Shown here in pieces: positions 21,600 through 34,400 of a DNA stretch of 64,000 bases; the stretch's first letter is position 1; the number at the start of each line of letters is the position of its first letter. The stretch comes from Aurelia coerulea. Its lineage: Eukaryota; Cnidaria; Scyphozoa; Semaeostomeae; Ulmaridae. The stretch is from assembly GCA_039566865.1 (NCBI GenBank), contig CM076955.1, positions 3,536,501 to 3,600,500 on the forward strand, written 5' to 3'. Under the pieces are notes generated by a model. The model was not told where the DNA came from and made no database searches. It worked only from the letters and a program-made list of their open reading frames with translations. Position numbers and translations under genes: made by a program.

Positions 21600-21900
21600 C
21601 AAACACATGAATTTATCTGAGTGTCATCAATTTTAGGGAGGAAAATGTGCTCATTGTTTTCATTCGTTTTTGCAGGTTTTTGAAGGGGCTTTCTGCAGAA
21701 AATTACCCATATCGACGGGAAAGAATGGCTGATTAAGGCCGGGTAAATTACAGAACCTAATTGAGCATACTGGGAATAAAACAAGACATTTTTCAATATC
21801 ATTGCTTTGATATTCATGGAGCAGTGGCCTTCCAAGCGGGGATCCTTTTTTCTGACTCCCCCGGTACATACTCTACAAATTGGAAGAAATTTGAAATGTG
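21600..21900 (-). repeat. Family D copy, inverted relative to its neighbour
   Basis: The landmarks run in reverse (GGTTTTTGAAGGGGCTTTC, then GATATTCATGGAGCAGTGGC), so the pair 20545-21900 forms a large inverted arrangement. Confidence 0.5.
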
Positions 21901-22469
21901 GAATATAACAAGGCCTACCCAGGACATAGAAAGGATATACTCGTTATGTTGAAAGATACGGCTCATGGGCTCATTAGATGCAGAAACGGCAGAAACGTAG
22001 AAACCGTGCTTCTCGAATAGAAAACCTCAAAAGAAAAGACCTTTTGGTTTGCAACTACAATTTCCCCATTATGTGGTGCGTGTTGACAGTGTATACAGTA
22101 TCAACAAATGTTTTGACAGAAGAAAACAAGAGTGAAGCTAAAGAAAATTATCAGTGGCATGCAGATCCCAAAACTCCCTGCCAAATGGCGAACTCGACTC
22201 TTGGTTCTATTGTTGAAAATAATATAAACTGGTCAAATTTGCTGAAAAACTAGAATTTTTAGGGTGCATTCCCCACCCTCTGCCCCTGGAAAATTTCTCA
22301 AAGTTTAAGAATCTTGCTACCACCATTGCGAATCTAAATCATCTTCCCTATCTCTCCCCCGATTGCCCCCCCCCCCTTCCCCCCCTCGAGAGCATCAATC
22401 GATGCGGGGGATCGGTGAATCCATTTGCTAACTCATGGAAGGAGCAATAGAGAGTGGTTCTTCTTGAAA

Positions 22470-25400
22470 ATGGCGGCACAGCTAGCTTTTGGTATGTATA
22501 AACAATCCTCAACAATAACTCCTATATTTCGTTAGATAATCGACTTCAAAAGAACTCATCATTTTAGTAAGTCATCAAGTTCTAATATGTACAATTTCTA
22601 TCGTTTTTAGGCAATGTGCCTCCATTTTATCGCGAGCTGTTTGATGCCGTTTGTGGAGGGCAGGACAAAGTCGATTACGACACCTTTCAAACACTTTTGG
22701 GGAAGTCTGGTCTAGCTAAGCAGAACCTCAGTTCGGTAAGAAGTTTATCAGTTTAGAGGATGAACAATTTGGATGGAGCTGCTAGATGATTCTAGATGTA
22801 TCTAATCTATTATTCTGAAAAGCAAATTGGCCCCACAAACAAGTCAGTACCATGAAACTAAAACTAAAACTGCATGGCTTGTTGTTCTTGTGTGTGGGAT
22901 ATAGGCCAAGCAAGTTTTCCAGGCAGGAAAACCATGTTAATATGCGGAAGTGGAAGGCCTTGGGACAAATGCACTACTGTAGGTTGACTAATTTTGAGAA
23001 CTTTCATTTTTGGTATTCGTTCCATTTGCTGGATCATTGACAACATTGTGTTGTGGTTGGGGTTGGGGAAATGTAAGAAACTACATTAATTAGAGGAGCA
23101 TCGTCCTAAATGGTCAGCTAACGTTATTCATTTTGGGGCCTGGATTTTGCAGGAAAGTGCGTTAAAATTATTCGCTGATGCCAGCTCTCAGATTTTGTCT
23201 TGTTGTTGTCATTTTGTACTGCCTATCCTTGTCCTTAAGGATATTTTTAAAGCACTTACCTGAAATGGATGAAGGTAAGAGTATTTTATGTCCTTGTTGT
23301 TTTGTTTTCTTCGCGTTGCCTCAGGATTTTGTATAAAGTACAACTAAAGTTTGTTTTCAGGCAACTCCAACCCTCTAAAGGTTATTTTTGAAGAAAAATC
23401 TCAGAAATTTGCATTGAATGTAAAAGCCGGGAGCTTTATTTCGGTTGTGGTCAGACTGGCCAACCTGCGCCCCTATTGGTCAGCCTGTTGATTCTGACTT
23501 CCCTTACTGACCCCCCTGTCAACCACACATGTTTGAAGTCATAAGGTTTAAGTCATAATCCTCAAGATAATGGTAAAATTATAGATCTTGATTTTTTTGT
23601 CAATTACTGCCTTGTTGATTTCATTTGTGTAAGGTTTCATTCACGAACTAACTTCCCGTTGTAGTCAATTTCATCATTTTATCTATTAATAATTTGAAAT
23701 GTAACCATATCAATTCATGCTTCTTGTAAACCCCTCCTCCCTTTGCTTCATTTTCAAAAATATCCCGTAGACCTCCTTATTCCTTCCCCCGGCGGCACTC
23801 ACAGTTTAATAATCCTGCTTAGGTGTGCTGCGACGAGATAAGTTCAACCAGGTAACTGCGAAGGCATGGTTATGAATTAAGGGTACGTCCAAATTAGACG
23901 CCATGCCAAAGATTAGGCCGTTCACACCGGCTTGCATTTGAACTGAAAATTTACCAAGACAAACAAGAAGCTAGTCATTATATTTAAGTTTAGCTTTCAG
24001 AAAGGGTTAATGAACATGTTTATCGTGATTTGCCCAGTCTTAGGGCGTTTCCTTATTTTCAAATTGATTTTGTTGCGAAACCTGACCATTTAGGGCGAAG
24101 CCTCTCTTATTACTGAGAAAATACATTAATTAGTATTTAGCACTAAAATGGCTGAATAAACTGAACTCTAATAATTTTCTTCCAGATATGGGAATTGGCA
24201 GATTCTCAAAAGAACGGTTATCTGACAAGGGATGGATTGTACAAAGCTTTTGCACTGATAGCTCTTGCTCAGCAAGGGAAAACAATTTCAGAGAAATCCC
24301 TGGAGATGCTCATTGATTCAGGTATAGTTTGAACTGCTTTTTAAGTTTCATTTTAAAAATTACACTACATACAAAAATCCTTTAACAAACAACAATTAAC
24401 TAAAGTTACAATGACAAGTTACAGAAGATGACAATGGTAAACATTAAAGGGTCTGTTTCATCCAGCATTCCTTGCACGTGCCGTCTGTTGATGTTCCTTT
24501 GTTGTCCGCCATTTTCATGGGCCATGAAAATGGCGGCAACAAAGGCCAACCAAGAGATGGCACGTGCAAGGCATGCTGGATAAAACAGACCCTTTAACTT
24601 TAAACGGAAATAAAATTACAGAAATAGGAATTTGTACAGAGAAGAATTTTCTTAAAGGAGGAGCTCTCTCAATAGATAAACTAATCGAGGAGAGAGCGCC
24701 CCCTTAGCTAAAAACCTTTTGTTCAATTTGAAGTAATTTAAGCATTTAGAGATTGATTGATGCAAAAAGACCAAAAGTTAGACTTGATAATTAGTTGAGA
24801 ACAGGTGTAATTTTAGTTGGCCACGAAAACTCATCACTAAAGGAGACTGTTTAATGATCAAGGGAATGTTGTTCCAAGATTTAGCACCAAGATTTAGCAC
24901 AGAAACAAATCAACAAAGCAACAAGGACAGACTTTATAAGGCAATCAAAATGCAAGGAAATTGTCTCAACAATTCAAAACAAACAAAGCTGCAACAGTTG
25001 CCCTGAAAGTATTACAGCAAACAATCACCTTCTGCACTTGAAAGACAGTTTTCGAGAGAAGTGATGACTTTATGTTGAAAGAGGAAGGATAAATCTTAAG
25101 ATCTGCTGAAGCGGTAAAAAGATGCCAGATAAGTCAAAAAGCAAACAAGAAATGATTCATAAAAGAAGATAAAGGGGATGGGCAGTAATGTTGGATTCAG
25201 AAACTTAAAATCTGTTTGGAAAACACAACGCTAACAACTTGATATTTCGAGCTGAATGTGTAAATTGTTATTGACCTGTAATGTCCATTACATGGAATCG
25301 CCCTTCAATTCTCGCATATTTAGGGCTTTAATGAAACAATTACTGCTCAGCTCCTGAATCAAATAATCAAAATCCACTGGGCAGATCTTTAGGTCCATTG

Positions 25401-28400
25401 CTCTTTTGTTATGAACTAATGACTTCTTTTTCAAGCTTTCTTTCGCATGCATAAGTTGATAGTTTGCCATACCGGTTTCAGGGGCAACTTTTGCAGCTTT
25501 GTTTGTGTTGGATTACTGGTTGAGAGAATTTTCCTTGTCTCCAATCACTAATCACTTTAAGCTGCAGTGTCAAATCATAAGCAACAGATTTAGATGATAT
25601 TGTTTTACAAGTCTATCCTTGCTAATCAAAGCATGTGTTTACAGCAGCTTTGCCTTTGATCATTTGAAGTTATGTTGCTTTACATCTTCCAAGACATGTA
25701 CCAAACAAGTATACGGGAGTCCAAGAAATGAACAAATACCATATTTTTGAGAGTGATTTTTGCAGAGTAGGTGTAGCTTAAAGTGACCAAGCAGCATCTC
25801 AAAAAGGTAGCTGGGCCCCCTGATACCTTGTTTGTGTTCATCATATTTGCTTTCACAAAGCTAGGTGATATCTACAATCCTCACCAAAACCTCTTGTCAT
25901 AAACTAAGTTTTCAGTATTTTCGACAAAAAATCACAGTGCCTACTACTTCAGTGAGAATATCTCGTAAACCCCCCTTCCCCCCAAGTCAATGTTGTTTGC
26001 CTTCACTCAGGACATTTGCTGCATGATATTTTCCAAGTTAGAGAACTCAGCAACATTGACTCAGATCTATCTTTTCCCGTTTTGTGACAAGGGTTTTGGC
26101 AAGGATTGTAGCTTGTTAAAGGTTTTTTGGGTCTCTCGGTATTTCACTATCACTTGTCATGAAGCTATGCCTGTTGTCAATTTGTGTCTCAAATTTTCAG
26201 AACTTCCAAAACCAAATCTTGGAGATCTGTCTGAACTGAAGACAATGAAAGTCAAGCTGAAGAGAACAAAGAATCCTAATGTCCTTGGATATGCTTATGG
26301 CGAATTGCTGGAGTTGGATAAAGTGGAGGTTGAGCTAGAACCAGATAAGAAAGGATTGATTCTGAAACATAGAGAATACACTGTCTCAAGCAGGGTGAGA
26401 TTTAGATTGGTTACCTGAGCCCCTGTGATCTTTGACTTGACGATGTCACTTCAATCAACAGAGGCCCATGATATTACTCTGAAAACTTGACCCTGTTAGG
26501 CCCTCACACACAAGAAATTTGTGTAGCAATCAGCTTGCAAGATTGTGATTAAACAACAATCTCCGTTTGAAAAGCCATTGCTGGATATCAAGTCCATAAC
26601 ATTTTAGTGATGGTCATTTTCAAATCCATTTTAAAATTTACCTGACGTAAATCATGAACAAATTTTCCCAATATTTTTGGCTTACAGTACAGTGACGACT
26701 TCAACACGTTTCTGCACATGTGATCCTCTTGAGATGATGAAATGTTCCTGAATGATGTTGTCATGGTCCCAGGGAAGATATTTTCGTCCTGCAAAGAGAT
26801 AACATGTGCTAAAGCACTTACTGTAAAAGTCGTTGTTGTAAGGCAGAAATATTGGGAAATTTTTTCGTGGTTTTAGGCACGTTTTAAAGGTTTCTTGAAG
26901 GGGTTCTCTCAAGAAAATCCCCCTCCTAATTTCAGAAGGGAGTGGCCGATTTCCGTCAGGTAAATGTTAAAGTGGATTTTAAAATGTCCATCATTAACTA
27001 ATATATTTGCCAATGTTATGGTCTCTTGATATCCAGGGAGCAGTGGCCTTTCAAACGCAGATTCTTTCTCTTTTGCTCATCCGGCATTTGGCGCTAGAAA
27101 GTTGGAATCTGGTCTTTGTAGCAAAACCAATGGATCATTCCTCTCTGATGGTATTTGGAAGAAGGATCAAAACGTTTATCCTAGTTGATAACAAGCTATT
27201 TGCTTGCTGAGCAATTCTTATCATGGAAAAGGAAACAGCTGGGACCAGATTGCTGATGATATTGAAAGATATCAGGATTGAGTTAATGATAAATAGATTT
27301 TTTATCATCACATATATAACATGTGTGGTATTACAGTTGAAAGTCCAGATAACAATGAAAACCCTTTAGAAAAGGGTCCTTTATCGAATTGTCTGATATT
27401 GAATCATCTACCAATCGGCTTCTATACCAAACCAATAAAATGCCAAAGGCAGATATTCAGATTTTCTCTTCTTCTCTCGATATATGCTTATGTTTGCTCT
27501 TGAAAGCCATTATTGGAATGCACAACCAGGGAGCTAGCTACCTTGGTTTCAGAGCAACTTTGCTGCTTGCTTTGTTTTGTTTATGACTTTACCGAACACT
27601 GGGCATTATAATTTCCTTTGTCTGCAGTCGTTTTGTACTTGGATGTCAAAAAAAGTACCGGATCCTATTGTAACATTATCTGTCCTTGTTTATTGGCTGT
27701 AAACAATGTATTTTGAACAAACTATAATGGGAACATACAGTAGCTTTCCTAATTCTCTAATTATTTTCTGGAGTGTCTGTTGTTTTGACTCCAAAGTGAT
27801 GTCATATCATTATCAGCATTCATTTGAAGACTGAAAGGACAACGAAGCTTCTCGATTGCTAGGCCAGAATTATTTTCATCAAGTATTTCTTTTTATATCA
27901 AGTAAAATCTAAACTAACTGTTAATACATTATTGGTCCCATCCACAGCGGGAAAAGACACGGGGTCACCTAGTTCCCACTGCAAATTTTATCAAGTATAA
28001 AATCATTGTGAGACTGCAGTGGGTCGTGGGGAGCACGAGACCCTTAAGAAAATGTTTGCATTATCTCAAACTTTAATTTTTTCATCTAGAAACACAACAC
28101 GAGCGTTCAAAGAAGATACAACGATTTTGTCAGCTTCCATGAGTTGCTGATGTCAAGATTTCCTTATAGGCTGGTTCCAAAGTTACCACCAAAAAAGATT
28201 GGAGGTAAGACACACTACTTTTAACAGTGATCAGCAGCAGTCAAAGCTGTGTTCATGAACAAGGGATTGGGCAAAACAAGGTTATTTGTTTGTTTCAGTA
28301 GCTGACCAGTACGTTTTTTGATTATATTAAAAAATGCGAGAATTGAAGTGCCTACCAATAGGCTTTTGAACCAAACACATAAAATGCCCTTGGCAGATGC

Positions 28401-31400
28401 TTAGATATATCCTTCTCTTTTCGATATGTGCTCTTCTTTGCTCTTGAAAGCCATTTCTGGAATGCACAACAATACAGGGGAGTCCGTGCCAATATTTGGG
28501 GTCCAAAATTTTACGTGAAATCAATATTTGGGGTCTGTGATTTACAACATGAACAAAAGTTCAATATTTGGGGTCCACAAATTTGAAGAAAGGAAGAATC
28601 GTGCAACTTGGTCCTGAAGTTGCGAATCATGAAATAAATGTCTTGGTATTATCCAAAAACTGAGAAAGATCAAGAACCTCAAATTGAAATCATTCAAAAA
28701 CATTTTAGAGCCCCCAGAAATAGATAACAATATTTGGGGTTTCTAAAAAACTAGACTCAATATTTGGGGTCCCCAAAACATTAGGCTTAATATTTAGGGG
28801 TCAGCAAAGAAATAGTGGCATGAGCCCCCCGTATTGAAAGTTAGGGAGTACCCCCCTGGGAACTTTTGCGTCTTGCTTTGTTTTTGTTTATGACTTGGCC
28901 AACCGGGCATATATTTCTCTCTGTCTGCAATCATTAATTGCCTTGTGCTTGGGTGTCAATCAAAAGTAGGAGATCTGGAAAAATGGAGGAAAAATGGAGG
29001 AGCGCTGGATGATATGTATTTGCGGAGGAAATATTGTTTAGTACTGCGGAGGAGATATCGAAAGAACGATCCGCAGATACATATTATCCAGCGCTCCTCC
29101 ATAGAAGCACACTAGCAGTGTCTAACTACCCATGATTAATCTGGATGTCTTACCTCTCAACGATCTGTTTTCATATTTTCAGCAAGTAAAGAATTTATTG
29201 AAGCAAGAAGAAGAGCATTGAAGAGATTTTTGGTTCTCGTTGTGAGACATCCAATAATGAACAGTGACCCAATAGTCACTTACTTCATGACTTTTAAGGG
29301 ATCTGTGAGTACTTTATTCCATTCAGTTGCGTTCGTGCAATACCAGCAGAAGTTGATAATGGCATAACGCTGTCATAGATAATTTTCCCGTTCACAGGAA
29401 GCTTCCTTGAAAACTAACATGGAAACTAACATGTAGTATAGCCTCAAAGGGAAACTGAGCATATTAAAGTGTCTCAGCTTCATCCTTTTCAACTTCAATA
29501 TTTGCACAGTTATTTTCACCGAGGGCTTATATATGCTTAGATTCCCTTTAACTTAGAAAATAGAAAAACACAAAAGAGCAAATTTCTTTTTTTTTCCTTT
29601 TTATATTATTTTACACACTGATGCTAAGCTTCTTCTTAGAAGGCAGTCAGTATACCGGTAGATAGATAGATAGATAACATTTCGAATAACCGAGTTTTTC
29701 CTCGGAGGCTCAAAGCTGAAGTACAGGAAGACAGAAGTGAGGTTTGCAAGTTGTGCAATTGAGCAATTGATGAAGAAAACTTTCTTGTTATAGTCTCTCA
29801 AAGCAAGCAAATTCGTGGAAAAGGCAAGGAATCTATTGAAGCAAGCGTTCGGAAGCAAAAGCAATTTGGAGTGGAGTTGCATTAGCAGCTGCCGTTCTGG
29901 TTTCTTACAGGGGCTCCGTCGCCAAATTGTAAACAAATCTGTAAACACCACACGTGTCCATTGTTCTCCATTGTTTTCTGCAGTTTGTTTGGTGGCTTCA
30001 CCCAAGCCACCAAAAAGGTCTCGTTAAAAATCCACTTATATCCAAGCAATCGTAAAAGATATGAATGCTTGGATTTTTCCGCTGTAAAGTACAAAGATTT
30101 ATTTTCAATATGATGCTTTCATTTTCGAAAGAACAGGTAAACGTCTGTGTGATATTGCCCATCAAAAAACTTCAAAATCACCGTTTCGACCGAAATTTGG
30201 CGACGGAGCCTCTAAACTCCCTAGTAAGTTAGTTCCACAAGCCCTGTTCCTGAATTTTTGTGTTATAAGATATTAAAAACAGCTATATCATTACAACTTT
30301 AACAGTTTGTTAATGTTGTTTTTCTGTGCAGGATGTTGGACACAAAATAAAGGAGCATTTCAGAGGAGCACCCGATGAATTCATGACGAATACATTGGCA
30401 TCAAAATCAAAGGTAATTCATCTCAACTTCTACCTTGGAAATTTCACTTCTTAATTGTTCATGCTAGATTTGCCGAAATGCGTCGTGTCCCAAAACAACT
30501 TTGAATAATGGCTGATGAATTTCAAATTGTTCCTTTTTTTTTAAATAATATATTCCAAATAAAATTTACAATACAGATTACGAACTACATTACTTACAAA
30601 ATTACTCTACAATACTACTAGGACGATCAACCCCAGGGAGCAAAAGGCTGTTTCTACCCCGAGACCATTAAATAAAGATGATAAAAGAAAAGAAACTACT
30701 TTAACTTCTTTAAATACGCGACAAAAATCAGGTGGCTTATGAAGGGATGGGTAAGTGGCTACAGTAATTCACTCGAATCGACCAGTTTCATGGATAAAAT
30801 TTAGCGTAAGCTCAAGAATATGTCTATTTAGTGAAATGGGAAAATCTTTATTGCCATACAATAAAAGTTGTAATAAAGCTTCATTTGCAAGATCTACATA
30901 TCCAAGTGGTCGTATTAATGCATAGATTCCACAATCTTCGTCGTTTAATGCGTGCGATCGCACGGGCACGCATTGGCACACGCATGGAGCCGATAATGGG
31001 GGCGATTCATCACACGCATGAATCAGATGTTTGACAATTATTTTTGCCTTCTTAGAATATCCTATTTGTTGAACTATTAGAAAAGTTATGTTTTATCGCG
31101 ATCTTCTTTCATGTGCGATCGTAATCGCTGTAACTTAAATCTACTTCCTTGTTGCCCCTGTGTTCTGTGGTAGGGTACCAAGAGGTCAAGAACTTGGGTA
31201 ATTCTGATTTCCAGTTGTCCCAATTGATTAAGTGCAAAAATCAATTCAAAGTAGATAAAGAGCAAAATCATTAACGGATTAAAGAGCGTGGTCATTAGGA
31301 AGACTTGCAAGTTGGAAAAGGAAGGAAAATAACGTACTGAAACGCCTTTCTAAAGTTTGCAAGTTTGTGGCGAGATTTGTGCAGCACATTACAAAAGAAC

Positions 31401-34400
31401 GTGCTAAGTCTATGTTACACGATGTTATGTTACACGATGTTACTGAATTAGAAAAGTGCAAACAAATAATACAGTAGTGCTGTTATTGGTCTTTTCAAGA
31501 TCTTTGTCAATATTAGATTGCAAGAAATCTCGACAATGAAGGTCGATAGAAGATTTCATGCTTTCAACATTTCATACACAAATCACAAGATTTTTGTCAG
31601 TGGTCAATATTATTTTCAATTGATCAAAGGATGATTTGCAGCAGCAGATCACTTAGACTCCCGTTACTGTTTCTTCTTTCAATGATTGTGCAAAAAAACC
31701 CCTGAAAAGCCATAGCCCATTCTGTAAGAGAATCATTGGCGACTAACTGCTTTAGGTTTTCATCATTGAGCACCGCGTGGTAGCTGTTTTATGTGATTGA
31801 TGTTACAATTTGATAACTTTTTTTACTGCTCAATTTCCTTTGAAATGGGAGAAATATCTCCTGTTGCTAAAATACGATGGAGAGAAATCTCCACTGCAAA
31901 GCAGCAATGTTGACTTTGGAAATGTTCAGCCCATTATATCCTAGACTGGCAAGTAAAACTGGCCGTATACAACGTTTGTCCAATTCTACCTACTGTAGTG
32001 TTCTCTCAAGAGTATACCTGACTTACTGTTTGTTAAATTCCTTCCTGGCCCATCTAACTTTTTCACAGTTGATGCTGCCTCTACGGAGTTTTCTTTCTTT
32101 GAGTTCCCGTTATGAAAATGACAAAATCCCGACTACGAATTGTGATCTTATTTTTATGGAGACCCAAAATACCATCTCTTTTTACAAAATCCCGAATCGT
32201 GAAATCTAAAACCGTTTTCCTGGTATACCCCTTCACGCATCTCTTTAAAGATCGAAGAAGGATAAAGAAGGAGCTTTCAAGAAAAGCTGTTGAACGTGGA
32301 AGTTTTAAAAACGGAACAGTTTCAAAGCAAAACGCATTACGAACAAATCTTCCAAAGAGAAACACAGACAACGAATCAAAAGGGAATTTATGAAGATATT
32401 TGTATAATGCCAATGCCCATGTTTGTTGCAATAAGAATATGATAGGAACGACTTTTTGGTGAAGAAAAACGGACACGAACCAAAACTAGCGAAAAAGGAT
32501 GGGTGGAAACAGTGCCTTATACCATCTATGTAATATTTTCATCTTTGATACGAGTTTGATCATGAGTCCTGGTTGTAGTTGTTGCAATGCATATAATCAG
32601 TGCAGGTGATAAACAACTCGAACTCTCAAGAGAGACAGAGATATGTTCGAGTTATCACATTTCCTGTATATTATTCCAAACTAAAGAGATACTGAATTTG
32701 CCAAGATACGGGGGTATTTTGCAATAACCTACTGTAGTTTCAGTTGTTCAGGTTCTGTGGTATGTTGGTATGCTTCTGAAATTGTTACCATCTTGAAACC
32801 ATTAACGTAGGTAGAAGTGTGAATCGCACGCATGGACAAGATTATGTGTGTGGTTTGCCACACACATGACTATTTTCTTATGATGAAGACTGGATTCCAG
32901 CGATGAGGTCTCATCTTTGTACATCAAAACAATTTTCCTTGATAATTAACTTGAACATACAGTAGATACCTCATTTGTTGATATGGGTGCTGTGAATGTT
33001 GAAAAATTAGTGTTAATATTTAAAGTTACTGTCACTTCTAAACCAGAGCTTTAACGTTTTCGCCTCAGCAAATTCTTGAAGCTCAGCGAATAGATTAACA
33101 ATATTCTTGAAAAAATAAACAGAACTTAGATCATATTATATTCAATTTGATAGAAGTCACTCATTGTGCTTTTTTTCATTTTCTTTAGTTTTAGTTTAGA
33201 TTTCGATATGCTTCGGCCATTTGCTAGGCCAAAAGGCCGATGCACTGGTTTTGGTGTGGAGGCAAATTTGAATTTTCAAGATTAACATTCAAGCTCTCAA
33301 AGCACCAATATCAACAAATGAGGCATCTTTTTTCAAATGAACTACTATTGTTGTGAAGAAGGGCCGAGCTCGACCAAGAGATAAAGCTTAGAGTAGTAAT
33401 TTTACCATATATATTCAGCAATAAAAACAAGCAACTATTTACAAACGTTTACGTAATGCCTTCCATGTCTGATCTGCGTGTTGACTCTGACTGAACTGAC
33501 CAACGAGCTTGGTCTAACTGTCTATTGTTACGCCCACATCGTAAAACGAGCGGATGTGCACAGAACGTCACCACGGGAAACGTGACCAGCACGTGGGAAC
33601 CCAAAGCGAGAGGACTTGGGCCAAGACCACACCCAAGGACGGAGACACTTCTAAACAACTATAGAGAACATTTTGAAATTGATTAGCCATTGATTAATGC
33701 TAAGTTCCCATTCTTGGACCCAACCGCATCTGTATACTTTTTTCTGGGACGCCCAGTATGCCTTCTGTTTAAAATAGATAAAACTTTATTAACAAAACAG
33801 TGATTCATTTGGAAGTACGACTTTGTATGAAGGCTACTAATATAGCTTTGTTAGTTTGTGAGGACCATTTTGAGACAAAAAGTTTGAACAAGGTGAGAAA
33901 AGAAAAGTATGTGGAGAGTCTTTGTGAAGGCAAATTAATTGCTTCAATTTAGTTTCAGTTTATATATTTTAAATTCCTCTACATGCAATTAATACATTAA
34001 CTACATAAGCAAAAACTAAACTAAAAGAATATAACACATTACAGAAAATCAATAAATCTAGATAGTATTCTGATACACTGCACAATTACTAACAATAAGA
34101 GAAAATGAACTGGATGCAGGGAATTACTTAAATAAAGGAGGAGCCCCCTCTATAGATAAACTAACCAAGGAGGGAGCCCCTTTGTCCTAAAATTATATTG
34201 ATCGAGTTTTAATAAATTTCAAAATTCAGAGAAGCATGATACATTTCATTTATTAATTTGTAAGTTTGTACCAAATGTCAGGAAAGCTCAGACTTGTTTA
34301 ATATGTAACGTTTCAGTTTCGTTTTGAAGAATATTTTTAATAGGCATTACGGAGTTGAGCATGCAGTGTATTCCAGAGTTTGGCTTCAAGATAACGCAGT

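Larger units (their letters stand above)
19821..22469. other. Intergenic region between divergent anoctamin and SNX8
   Basis: The two genes start about 2.65 kb apart in opposite directions, so their promoters should lie here. Most of the centre is two family D repeats and a hAT element. About 700 bases next to the anoctamin start and about 560 bases next to the SNX8 start are free of recognised repeats. No TATA box or other core promoter element could be assigned. Confidence 0.6.
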
